From an uncultured Eubacteriaceae bacterium (GTDB lineage: Bacteria > Bacillota > Clostridia > Lachnospirales > CAG-274): a stretch of DNA of 13,412 bases. Every line of letters starts with the position of its first letter. Positions within the stretch are counted from its first letter, which is position 1. The stretch is from the NCBI GenBank assembly GCA_946534775.1, contig CAMNCZ010000005.1, positions 1 to 13,412 of the forward strand, read 5' to 3'. A program made the translations under genes and the position numbers. The notes beneath the pieces were generated by a model. It had not been told where the DNA came from. It was given only the letters and a program-made list of their open reading frames with translations, and made no database searches. Shown piece after piece: positions 5,847 to 12,218 of the stretch.

Positions 5847-6722
5847 TCAGCCCAGCAGGCCTATTGCTATGCCCGCCATAATTAAAAGGCCGCAGGCAAG
5901 GCGGTACATAATATTTTTCTCCTTGAACCATACCGCGCCGCCGACTATGGTGACAAAGCAGGAGCAGCGTTTAAGCAGTGTCATAACCGTGACTTCGCTG
6001 TCGGGTATGCTGTTTGCGTAAAAAAGCGCGCGGTCGCCTATAACAAAAAGCAGAGCCATTAAAATTATCCACTTGTTTTTCCAAATTTGGTCGATGCGCA
6101 CTTTGTTTTTTGATATAACGATATACAAAAGGTGCATACACGTCATCAAAAACATAAACCAAAATTGCAGCTGGCCGCTGTCTATTTCGCCCTTTGACAT
6201 AAGCAGTTTGTCCATTACGCCGCTTATTGCGTTAAACAGGCAGCTTAACAGTGCCAAAGTGACATATTTTGCGGTTATTTGATTATTTGGGTTTGCGGTC
6301 TGCTTTCTTAAATTTACCAAAAACAGGCCCAGCATAACTATACAGGTGCCTATAACGCGAAATATCGTAAGATGTTCGCCAACCACCAAAACGCCCATTA
6401 TCGTGGAAAAAACGACACTTGAAAGTTCAAGCACGCCGTAAAAGCTGACAGGCAGCCTTTTAATAGCCATAAAGCTGCAAAACCAGGCAATAAACACCAT
6501 AAGCGATTTTATTGTTATAAGGCCTATATATTTCGGCGGCACCGCAAATGCCGACGGTGCCTCATAAACCACCATAACAAACGACAAAAGCGTGTAAAAA
6601 AACAGCACCTCAAAAACAGAACTGAATTCCATGGCCTTCTTTTTTATCATATCGCGTGTGCCGCGCAAAAGGCCGTACAGCAGCACAAGCCACACCCAAA
6701 GGTGTGATGTTATCATATCCAT
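5847..6722 (-). CDS. EamA/DMT-family transporter
   Basis: This is a 291-residue integral membrane protein of the drug/metabolite transporter superfamily, with two tandem EamA halves (about 10-137 and 148-290) of roughly five hydrophobic helices each. Family-typical features are the glycine-rich first helix, the GVLELSSVVFSTIMGVLVVGEHLT stretch near 95-120 with the conserved glutamate before the end of the first half, and KRCSCFVTIVGG with the following EK in the second half. It probably exports or exchanges a small metabolite across the cytoplasmic membrane; the substrate cannot be read from sequence. The start at 6722 has GAGGAA 6 nt upstream. It is the last gene of the thiI cluster, 15 nt after the DUF3592 gene, and no clear intrinsic terminator follows. 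Confidence 0.85.
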   Translation of the reverse strand: MDMITSHLWVWLVLLYGLLRGTRDMIKKKAMEFSSVFEVLFFYTLLSFVMVVYEAPSAFAVPPKYIGLITIKSLMVFIAWFCSFMAIKRLPVSFYGVLELSSVVFSTIMGVLVVGEHLTIFRVIGTCIVMLGLFLVNLRKQTANPNNQITAKYVTLALLSCLFNAISGVMDKLLMSKGEIDSGQLQFWFMFLMTCMHLLYIVISKNKVRIDQIWKNKWIILMALLFVIGDRALFYANSIPDSEVTVMTLLKRCSCFVTIVGGAVWFKEKNIMYRLACGLLIMAGIAIGLLG

Positions 6723-6737
6723 TTTTGTTCCTCAACT

Positions 6738-7160
6738 TTATCGATCGTTTTTTATTTTAAGCGCAGCTATCCAAAAAATCATACCTATAGCCGCCGAAAA
6801 AACGGACATTGCCCTTGAAGTGCCGCTCGGCAGGTCGGGCCTTTTTGGGTTTATATAAACGTTCAGTTTTTTGCCCTCTTTCATAGTGAATGCATTGTAG
6901 GTATTAAGCGCAGACTCATAGTTTTCGCCGTTATATGTATACCTCACTATTGCGTGTGTACCGTTGCCGGTGCCGCTGCCGTGGTGTATGCGCACTATCA
7001 CAGCGGGAGTTTCCGCATAATTTTTTCTTATATACATATCACCGCAAAATATGCCTATACTCAGTATAAAGCAAAAAATTGCCGCTATAAATGCACCTTT
7101 TACGCCGTTTTTGCTTCTGTCACGGTCATTATTTTGTATAAATTTTCCTGCCATTCCCAT
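6738..7160 (-). CDS. DUF3592-type membrane protein
   Basis: This 140-residue protein has two membrane helices (about 23-42 and 116-135) enclosing an extracytoplasmic beta domain. The domain has the DUF3592 pattern: a TPAVIV strand, VRYTYNGENYES, then a KEGKKLNVYINPKRPDLP segment close to the family's G-x-x-V-x-VYxNPxxP signature. Function is unknown. The start at 7160 has GAGGA 6 nt upstream. The gap to the upstream NusG-II gene is 12 nt, so the genes are almost certainly cotranscribed. The sequence gives no mechanistic link to thiI or the transporter. Confidence 0.75.
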   Translation of the reverse strand: MGMAGKFIQNNDRDRSKNGVKGAFIAAIFCFILSIGIFCGDMYIRKNYAETPAVIVRIHHGSGTGNGTHAIVRYTYNGENYESALNTYNAFTMKEGKKLNVYINPKRPDLPSGTSRAMSVFSAAIGMIFWIAALKIKNDR

Positions 7161-7172
7161 ATTTTTCCTCTT

Positions 7173-7544
7173 TCATCTTACAATACTGTCCACTTCGTCC
7201 TCGGTTTTGCCGCCGCGCACCACTACCGATACCGCATTTGGCAGACATACGGCGGTTTGTCCCGAAATATCCAGAAAGCCCGTATGTATACATATTTTAT
7301 CGGGGCAGTCGCTTTCGATAAAGCCCACTTTCCCGTCTTTTACCTCGATTTTTACGCTTGGCGCAGCCTCGGGGGTATATACCGTATTTTTATCAAGCGG
7401 CAGGGCAGTGTAAAATTCGCCCTTGACGTATATATCGGCAGTCTTGCCGCCCGTTTTGTTTAAATTCAGCACGCCGTAAGCTATGCCCGCCGCCGCCAGA
7501 AAAACGGCAATTACAATAAAGTCCGCTATTTTTGGTTTTTTCAT
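7173..7544 (-). CDS. NusG domain II-containing protein, membrane-anchored
   Basis: This 123-residue protein has an N-terminal membrane helix (about 7-25) followed by a small beta domain facing outside. The domain has the NusG_II (DUF1312) hallmark CPDKIC (80-85), then SGQTAVCLPN (94-103). The Cys80, Cys85 and Cys100 pattern is conserved in the family; a redox or metal role has been suggested but is not established. It lacks the NGN and KOW domains, so it is not a transcription elongation factor. The ATG follows the thiI stop codon by one base with no clear Shine-Dalgarno sequence, implying translational coupling to thiI. Confidence 0.85.
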   Translation of the reverse strand: MKKPKIADFIVIAVFLAAAGIAYGVLNLNKTGGKTADIYVKGEFYTALPLDKNTVYTPEAAPSVKIEVKDGKVGFIESDCPDKICIHTGFLDISGQTAVCLPNAVSVVVRGGKTEDEVDSIVR

Positions 7545-7545
7545 T

Positions 7546-8721
7546 TTAAAGATCCGTTATCTGCCTGTTTTTTACGGCAGTTTCAATATATTCGTCAAGT
7601 TTTTCCATCTTTTTTTCCATTTTTTCTATCAGCGATTTTTTCGGCTTTGTTTCGGGATGTTTTGCCACAAAAATCGTGCAGCAGTCCTCATAAGGACGTG
7701 TTGATATTTCAAAAGTGTCTATTTTACGCGCTATATCGACAATTTCCTGTTTGTCCATAGCGCACAGCGGACGCATTACAACAAAATTTTCGGCAGCGCT
7801 GTCTATGGCATTTATTGCGTGCATAGTCTGGCTTGCCACCTGACCGATGCTGTCGCCTGTAACAAGTGCCTGCGAACCGTTTTCGCCCGCTATTTTATCG
7901 GCTGCTTTAAGCATAGCGCGCTTTAAAAATATAGTCATTTTTTCGGGCGGCACACTTTCGTAAATATACAGCTGGGTCTCGGTAAAAGGCACGATATTAA
8001 GCCTGATACCGCCTGTGTAGACCGCAAGGCGCTTTGCAAGATCGATAACCTTTTGCTTGGCGCGTTCCGATGTGTATGGCGGCGAATCGAAGTAGACCGC
8101 CTCTATCTCGACCCCGCGTCTTGCCGTAAGGTAGCCCGCCACGGGGCTGTCGATACCGCCCGACATCAAAAGCGTAGCCTTGCCCGAAGTACCCATCGGC
8201 AGGCCGCCGCAGCCCTCAATAAGCTTTGTGTAGATATAGGCGTTGTTTCTTAATTCTATCATCACCGTAAAATTGGGGTCGTGTACATCAACAGAAACAT
8301 TTTCCATATTATGCAGTATATACCCGCCTATATCCGCCGAGACCTCGCGGCTGGTAAGAGGATATTTTTTATTGCTGCGTTTTGTTTCGCATTTATATGT
8401 AACAGGGCCGTCACCAAAATGCTCCTTGCAGTGTTCAAGCGCGATATTTCGCAAGTTTTCTATAGACTGATCCTCCGTCTCCACGCAGGGGCATACAGCC
8501 GTAACGCCCGGCATAACCGTCACAAGCGGTATCACCAGCTCATAATCAAACTCATGCAGCTCGTTTACCACAAGCAGCCTGCCCTGCTCCTTGTAAACGC
8601 GGTAGCCCTCATAAGGCTCAAGCCTATCTATTATTGTGTGTATCAGCCTGTTTTCCACCAAATAGCGGTTTTTCCCGCGTGTGGCTATTTCGCCGTATTT
8701 TACCAGAAGTACGTTTCTCAT
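7546..8721 (-). CDS. thiI: tRNA 4-thiouridine synthase / sulfurtransferase ThiI
   Basis: ThiI adenylates tRNA uridine-8 and transfers sulfur to make 4-thiouridine; in some bacteria it also feeds thiazole synthesis. The protein has an N-terminal ferredoxin-like domain, a THUMP domain (about 60-165), and a PP-loop ATPase with SGGIDSPVAGY (187-197). The C-terminal RPYEDCCTIF...HPETKP segment is typical. It ends at 391 residues with no rhodanese domain, as in Bacillus, so a cysteine desulfurase must supply the sulfur directly. Start choice: the frame is open to a GTG at 8766, but GGAAAGGAG lies 7 nt before the ATG at 8721 and homologues begin at M-x-N-V-x-L-V-x-Y-G-E, so the ATG is used. A terminator separates it from walJ and no convincing promoter is visible, so it may depend on read-through. 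Confidence 0.95.
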   Translation of the reverse strand: MRNVLLVKYGEIATRGKNRYLVENRLIHTIIDRLEPYEGYRVYKEQGRLLVVNELHEFDYELVIPLVTVMPGVTAVCPCVETEDQSIENLRNIALEHCKEHFGDGPVTYKCETKRSNKKYPLTSREVSADIGGYILHNMENVSVDVHDPNFTVMIELRNNAYIYTKLIEGCGGLPMGTSGKATLLMSGGIDSPVAGYLTARRGVEIEAVYFDSPPYTSERAKQKVIDLAKRLAVYTGGIRLNIVPFTETQLYIYESVPPEKMTIFLKRAMLKAADKIAGENGSQALVTGDSIGQVASQTMHAINAIDSAAENFVVMRPLCAMDKQEIVDIARKIDTFEISTRPYEDCCTIFVAKHPETKPKKSLIEKMEKKMEKLDEYIETAVKNRQITDL

Positions 8722-8749
8722 TTTATTCTCCTTTCCGAAAATATATGTC

Positions 8750-8777
8750 AAAAAAGCACCTGTCACGGGTGCTTTTT
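8750..8777 (-). terminator. Intrinsic terminator or attenuator between walJ and thiI
   Basis: AAAAAGCACC (8751-8760) and GGTGCTTTTT (8768-8777) form a perfect 10-bp stem with a 7-nt loop. On the minus strand it runs into six T residues (8755-8750). The walJ stop codon lies inside the stem, so translating ribosomes may partly disrupt it. Only 28 bp remain between the T-run and the thiI start, too little for a separate well-formed promoter. Confidence 0.8.
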
Positions 8778-9579
8778 ATATCTCTATTCTTCTTTTTACA
8801 CCAAACGGCGCAGCAACATACATTTTAACATCGCCGTCCTCCCCTATTTCTATGCCCTCTTTTTGCATTATATCTTTTGATGTGTTAAAAGCCAGTATCG
8901 GGGTATTGTTCTCGCCGCTTAAATGGCCGAGTATAACATATTTCAGGCGGCTTGTGCAGATATCTGTCAGCACCTTGCCGCAGTTTTCGTTTGACAAATG
9001 GCCGTTGTCGCTTAAAACGCGGCGTTTAAGCATATACGGATAAGGGCCGTTTCTTACCATATCCACATCGTGATTGCTTTCAAGCAAAAGCAGGTCGCAG
9101 TCACGGCAGTTTTCGCGCACGGTATCTGTTATATGGCCTATATCCGTTGCTATGGTCACGGTTTTGTTATACGCGCTTATACGATAGCCCACGGGCTGCG
9201 CCGCATCGTGCGGTATCTCAAACGGACACACCGCCAACTCATTAAAAGCGCACATTTCGCCCGCATAAACGGCTTTTTTGTTGTTTTCGCGTATATTGCC
9301 CACTTTTTCGGGCATATTGCCCCAGGTGCCCTCCGTCGCGTAAATGGGTATATCGTAGCGCCTTGAAAGCACACCTATACCGTCAACGTGGTCGTTATGC
9401 TCGTGCGTTACAAAAACGGCATCTATATCCTCGCCTTTCAGACCCAGTTCCGCAAGGCCCTGCTCAGCTTTTTTGCCGCTTATACCCGCATCTATCAGTA
9501 TTTTTGTATTTTGCGTACCTATATAAATGCAGTTGCCTTTGCTGCCGCTGGCAATGGTAGCAAACTCTATTTTATGCAT
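8776..9579 (-). CDS. walJ: MBL-fold metallohydrolase, YycJ/WalJ family
   Basis: This 267-residue metallo-beta-lactamase-fold protein carries the metal motif THEHNDH (58-64, H59-x-H61-x-D63-H64), then DIGHITD, LLLESNHD and LGHLSGENN, the later metal-ligand positions of the family. It begins FATIASGSKGNCIYI, characteristic of YycJ/WalJ. Members have been reported as DNA exonucleases and are linked genetically to the WalRK cell-wall control system of Bacillus. The start codon overlaps the end of murA by 8 nt with only a weak ribosome binding site, so translation is probably coupled to murA. No walR or walK is nearby, so the gene symbol is by family and not by context. Confidence 0.87.
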   Translation of the reverse strand: MHKIEFATIASGSKGNCIYIGTQNTKILIDAGISGKKAEQGLAELGLKGEDIDAVFVTHEHNDHVDGIGVLSRRYDIPIYATEGTWGNMPEKVGNIRENNKKAVYAGEMCAFNELAVCPFEIPHDAAQPVGYRISAYNKTVTIATDIGHITDTVRENCRDCDLLLLESNHDVDMVRNGPYPYMLKRRVLSDNGHLSNENCGKVLTDICTSRLKYVILGHLSGENNTPILAFNTSKDIMQKEGIEIGEDGDVKMYVAAPFGVKRRIEI

Positions 9580-10843
9580 TTGGCTCGTCCACTCTTTCTA
9601 TGTCTGCACCCAGACTGCGGAGTTTATGCTCGATACGCTCGTAACCGCGGTCAATATATTTCACATTGCCTATACGCGTTTCTCCGTTTGCGCAAAGGCC
9701 CGCAATTACCATTGCCGCGCCCGCGCGAAGGTCGGTTGCGCTTACGTCTGCGCCGTTTAAAACGGGCTGACCTATAATAACGGCCTTTCTGCCGTCAACG
9801 GTAATGTCGCAGCCGAGTCTGCGAAGTTCCGTCACATACTGAAAACGGTTTTCCCATACATTTTCTATCAGCACGCTTGTGCCCGATGCCTTGCACAAAA
9901 GCACCGCCATCTGCGGCTGAAGGTCGGTCGGGAAGCCCGGATATGCCATTGTTTTTACATTTATTGCCTTTAAATTGCCGTCCGAGACAACGCGGATATA
10001 ATCGTCGCCCTCTTCTATCTTGCAGCCCGCCTCTTTAAGCTTGGCGGTAAGGCTGTCCATGTGCTTCGGGATAAGGTTTGAGATTTTAACATCCCCGCCG
10101 CAGACTGCCGCAGCTATCATATATGTACCCGCCTCTATCTGGTCGGGTATTATCATATACTGCGCACTGTGCAGTTCCTTAACGCCCGTTATGCGGATAA
10201 CATCGGTACCTGCGCCCTTTACTTTGGCGCCCATCATATTTAAAAAGTTGGCCGTATCGACAATATGCGGTTCTTTTGCCGCATTTTCAATTGTAGTAAC
10301 GCCCTCCGCATAAACGGCGGCAAGCATAATATTTATTGTAGCACCCACACTTGCGGTATCAAGGAAAATGCTTGTACCTACCAGTTTATCGGCTTTAAGC
10401 GAGATAACACCGTGTTCGTAATCCTCCGATATCTGCGCACCAAGCGCCTTTAAACCGCTTAAATGCAGATTTATGGGGCGTGAGCCGAAATTACATCCGC
10501 CCGGCAATGCCACAACAGCCTGCTTAAATCTGCCCAACAGCGCCCCCATAAGATAGTAGGAGGCACGCATTTTGCGCACGTCTTCGCTGTCTGCGTGAAA
10601 ATCTGTGATCTCTGTCGCATCTATCCTGAGTGTCTGATCGTCAATAAAATCGCATTTTGCGCCAAGACTGTTCAATGTGGTAACATAGCTTCGCACATCG
10701 GCAATACGCGGCAAGTTTTCAATTACAGAAACACCCTTCGCCATTATGGCGGCAGGTATTATAGCCACAACGGCATTTTTTGCGCCGCTTACCGCGACTT
10801 CGCCGTTAAGTTTACGCTGTCCCCTTATATAAAGACGTTCCAA
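9572..10843 (-). CDS. murA: UDP-N-acetylglucosamine 1-carboxyvinyltransferase (MurA)
   Basis: MurA catalyses the first committed step of peptidoglycan synthesis, transferring enolpyruvate from PEP to UDP-GlcNAc in the cytoplasm. At 423 residues it is full length. Active-site residues are visible: K22-N23 in SGAKNAV, catalytic C117 in LPGGCNFGSRPINLH, R122 in the same loop, and D307 in GFPTDLQPQ. Because the catalytic residue is Cys and not Asp, the enzyme should be of the fosfomycin-sensitive type. The start is TTG at 10843: an in-frame stop lies three codons upstream, no other in-frame start is close, and GAGAGGTG is 9 nt before it. The 3' end overlaps walJ. Many Clostridia carry two MurA paralogues; this window shows one. 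Confidence 0.96.
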   Translation of the reverse strand: MERLYIRGQRKLNGEVAVSGAKNAVVAIIPAAIMAKGVSVIENLPRIADVRSYVTTLNSLGAKCDFIDDQTLRIDATEITDFHADSEDVRKMRASYYLMGALLGRFKQAVVALPGGCNFGSRPINLHLSGLKALGAQISEDYEHGVISLKADKLVGTSIFLDTASVGATINIMLAAVYAEGVTTIENAAKEPHIVDTANFLNMMGAKVKGAGTDVIRITGVKELHSAQYMIIPDQIEAGTYMIAAAVCGGDVKISNLIPKHMDSLTAKLKEAGCKIEEGDDYIRVVSDGNLKAINVKTMAYPGFPTDLQPQMAVLLCKASGTSVLIENVWENRFQYVTELRRLGCDITVDGRKAVIIGQPVLNGADVSATDLRAGAAMVIAGLCANGETRIGNVKYIDRGYERIEHKLRSLGADIERVDEPNA

Positions 10844-10874
10844 ACGTGTTCACACCTCTCGAAAATTTATATAT

Positions 10875-10920
10875 GCAGTAACCTTTTTGTTACCGCAGCG
10901 CTTCGCCGTAATTTCGGCGA
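10875..10920 (-). promoter_or_regulatory. Two small hairpins in the murA leader
   Basis: On the minus strand TCGCCG-AAATTA-CGGCGA (10903-10920) and GCGGTAAC-AAAAAG-GTTACTGC (10875-10896, one G-U pair) lie between the predicted start site and the murA ribosome binding site. Neither is followed by a T-run, so they are not terminators. They may stabilise the mRNA or tune translation. The same stretch is open as a 31-codon reading frame (10945 to 10850) whose last codons contain the murA Shine-Dalgarno sequence. Confidence 0.35.
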
Positions 10921-10953
10921 TGTCAAATAACTGTGTCGTTTGCATACAGATAC

Positions 10954-10982
10954 AGTATATCACGTTTTGCAACATAATAAAA
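10954..10982 (-). promoter_or_regulatory. Extended -10 promoter of murA
   Basis: On the minus strand TG-A-TATACT (hexamer 10954-10959) forms an extended -10 element. The hexamer at the -35 position, 17 bp upstream (10977-10982, TTTTAT), is poor. The upstream A/T-tracts probably compensate. The predicted start is around 10947, giving a leader of about 100 nt. Confidence 0.55.
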
Positions 10983-10985
10983 GAG

Positions 10986-11028
10986 TTTTTTTCATTTTTT
11001 TCGTTTTTTTTGCGTTTTTTGTTATTTT
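10986..11028. other. Helically phased T-tracts (predicted curved DNA)
   Basis: Five T-runs of 7, 7, 8, 6 and 4 bases lie at 10986-10992, 10995-11001, 11004-11011, 11015-11020 and 11025-11028. Their centres are 9-10 bp apart, close to one helical turn, which produces static DNA curvature. They sit immediately upstream of the murA -35 position, where A-tracts act as UP elements, and about 70 bp from the divergent Sel1-gene promoter. The rest of 11029-11094 shows nothing recognisable. Confidence 0.6.
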
Positions 11029-11094
11029 GCAGTCGTTTCGATACAATGTATGGCACAAAATAGTCACAAATCCCTCCAAAGGCCAAAAAAATAA

Positions 11095-11123
11095 TTGACA
11101 TTTGTCTAAACTTGCCATATAAT
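11095..11123 (+). promoter_or_regulatory. Perfect consensus sigma-A promoter of the Sel1-repeat gene
   Basis: TTGACA (11095-11100), a 17-bp spacer and TATAAT (11118-11123) match the consensus completely. The predicted start is near 11130, leaving a leader of about 68 nt that includes a short CCCC/GGGG stem (about 11136-11150). Such a perfect promoter predicts strong transcription unless a repressor acts on it. Confidence 0.85.
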
Positions 11124-11198
11124 AAGTAATACTCACCCCAAAATAAGGGGCCTATTCAGAAACCCGTCAAAAGCGTTTATGTCTCAGGAGGAATGTCT

Positions 11199-12161
11199 AT
11201 GATAAAAACCATTTGTTACAACAACGGCAAATACGGTATTCACGATAATGCGGAACTTGAAACCGCATATAACAAAGCGGAATTTCTTGATTCTATATTT
11301 TGGTTTGATAGTGCTTTTGCAATGTATATTCAGCTTGCGGAATATAATTATCCTCCTGCCGTGTATAAGGCGGGACTTGCGTATTTCTACGGCTCCGGCA
11401 TCGAACCGAATGACGATGAGGCTTTCAGGCTGTTTAAAAAAGCCGCGGATATGGGCCATATACCTGCATATTATATGCTGGGTAATTGCTATTTTTGCGG
11501 CATAGGTACAAAAAAAAGTCCACGAAAGGCATACAGTGCCTATTTAAAAGCCGCAAGGGAAAATTATGAGCCTGCTATGCTGAAAGCCCATTTTTGCTGT
11601 GTTTGCGGCATCGGCACGAAAGCAAGCTGGAAAAGCGGCATAAAATGGCTGCAAAAGCTTGCTGATATGGGTAATTACGAAGGAATGTTGCTGCTTGCAA
11701 GGTGCTACCGTCACTCGTTAGGTGTAGTGCGTGACAGAGACAAGGCTATCGAATTATATATTAATGCTGCGGAGGGCGGCGATGCCGATGCCCAGTGCGA
11801 GCTCGGTGAATTGTACCGCGACGGCATACTTGTGGAAAAAGACCTCAGAAAATCCCTGATATGGTTTACAAAGGCGTTTGACAACGGCTCTGACGAAGCT
11901 ATTATAAATATTGCCGAAACTTACGAAAAAGGGTTGGGTGTAGAAAAAGACAAAAAAAGAGCAGCCAAGTTTTACGAATGGGCTGCGGAACACAATATTT
12001 CGCCCGGACTGCGCCGCTATGCCGATTACTTATATGAAGGCAAGTATGTGCAGCGCGATGTGGATACGGCACACCAATTATACATTGAAGCAGCCGAGCA
12101 GCAAAATTCAATAGCTATACGAAAACTCAAAACCTTATTTAACGAAGAGTATCCGTTTTAA
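11199..12161 (+). CDS. Sel1-repeat (SLR/TPR-like) cytoplasmic protein
   Basis: This 320-residue protein is made almost entirely of Sel1-like alpha-helical repeats, about seven, at roughly 53-86, 89-122, 125-157, 160-193, 196-230, 232-265 and 268-301, plus a degenerate N-terminal unit (17-49). Repeats show the typical A-x-x-x-L-G-x-x-Y-x-x-G-x-G-V pattern followed by K-D-x-x-K-A-x-x-x-Y-x-x-A-A-x-x-G. No signal peptide or membrane helix is seen, so it is cytoplasmic and probably a protein-binding scaffold; the partner is unknown. Start choice: AGGAGGA ends at 11192, directly against the ATG at 11193, so the second ATG at 11199 with 6-7 nt spacing is used. It is the only large plus-strand gene and converges on rpoC. 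Confidence 0.88.
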   Translation: MIKTICYNNGKYGIHDNAELETAYNKAEFLDSIFWFDSAFAMYIQLAEYNYPPAVYKAGLAYFYGSGIEPNDDEAFRLFKKAADMGHIPAYYMLGNCYFCGIGTKKSPRKAYSAYLKAARENYEPAMLKAHFCCVCGIGTKASWKSGIKWLQKLADMGNYEGMLLLARCYRHSLGVVRDRDKAIELYINAAEGGDADAQCELGELYRDGILVEKDLRKSLIWFTKAFDNGSDEAIINIAETYEKGLGVEKDKKRAAKFYEWAAEHNISPGLRRYADYLYEGKYVQRDVDTAHQLYIEAAEQQNSIAIRKLKTLFNEEYPF

Positions 12162-12178
12162 GATTTTCCGTTTGTAAT

Positions 12179-12210
12179 AAAAAGAGGGTGTCGCATTAAG
12201 CGCCACCCTC
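12179..12210 (-). terminator. Intrinsic terminator of rpoC
   Basis: On the minus strand GAGGGTG...CACCCTC (12210-12184; 7-bp stem, one mismatch, 3-bp inner stem, 5-nt loop) runs straight into TTTTTATTAC (12183 downward). It begins 8 bp after the rpoC stop codon. On the plus strand the stem follows the Sel1-gene stop but is not followed by a T-run, so it is a weak end for that gene. The 27-bp stem-loop is repeated exactly, inverted, at 10-36. Confidence 0.9.
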
Positions 12211-12218
12211 GAAATTTA

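Noticed and set aside
8722..8766. N-terminal extension of ThiI from a GTG at 8766
   Set aside because: The extra 15 codons are translation of the walJ terminator hairpin. The ATG at 8721 has a strong ribosome binding site and matches the family's N-terminus.
8738..8766. Possible thiI promoter (GTGACA in the terminator loop, TATTTT 17 bp later)
   Set aside because: The start site would fall inside the thiI Shine-Dalgarno sequence, so it is unlikely to drive translation. The TTGACA overlapping the T-run has no -10 before the ATG.
8281..8880. 199-codon plus-strand frame opposite thiI and walJ
   Set aside because: It crosses two real minus-strand genes and the terminator between them, and no protein motif is visible.
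10946..11101. Upstream part of an 83-codon minus-strand frame running from 11101 into the murA leader
   Set aside because: Most of it is Lys/Asn-rich translation of the phased T-tracts, it lies upstream of the predicted murA start site and it has no ribosome binding site. Only the last 31 codons are considered, as a low-confidence leader ORF.
11193..11198. First ATG of the Sel1-repeat gene as the start
   Set aside because: The Shine-Dalgarno sequence touches it with no spacing; the ATG at 11199 is correctly spaced.
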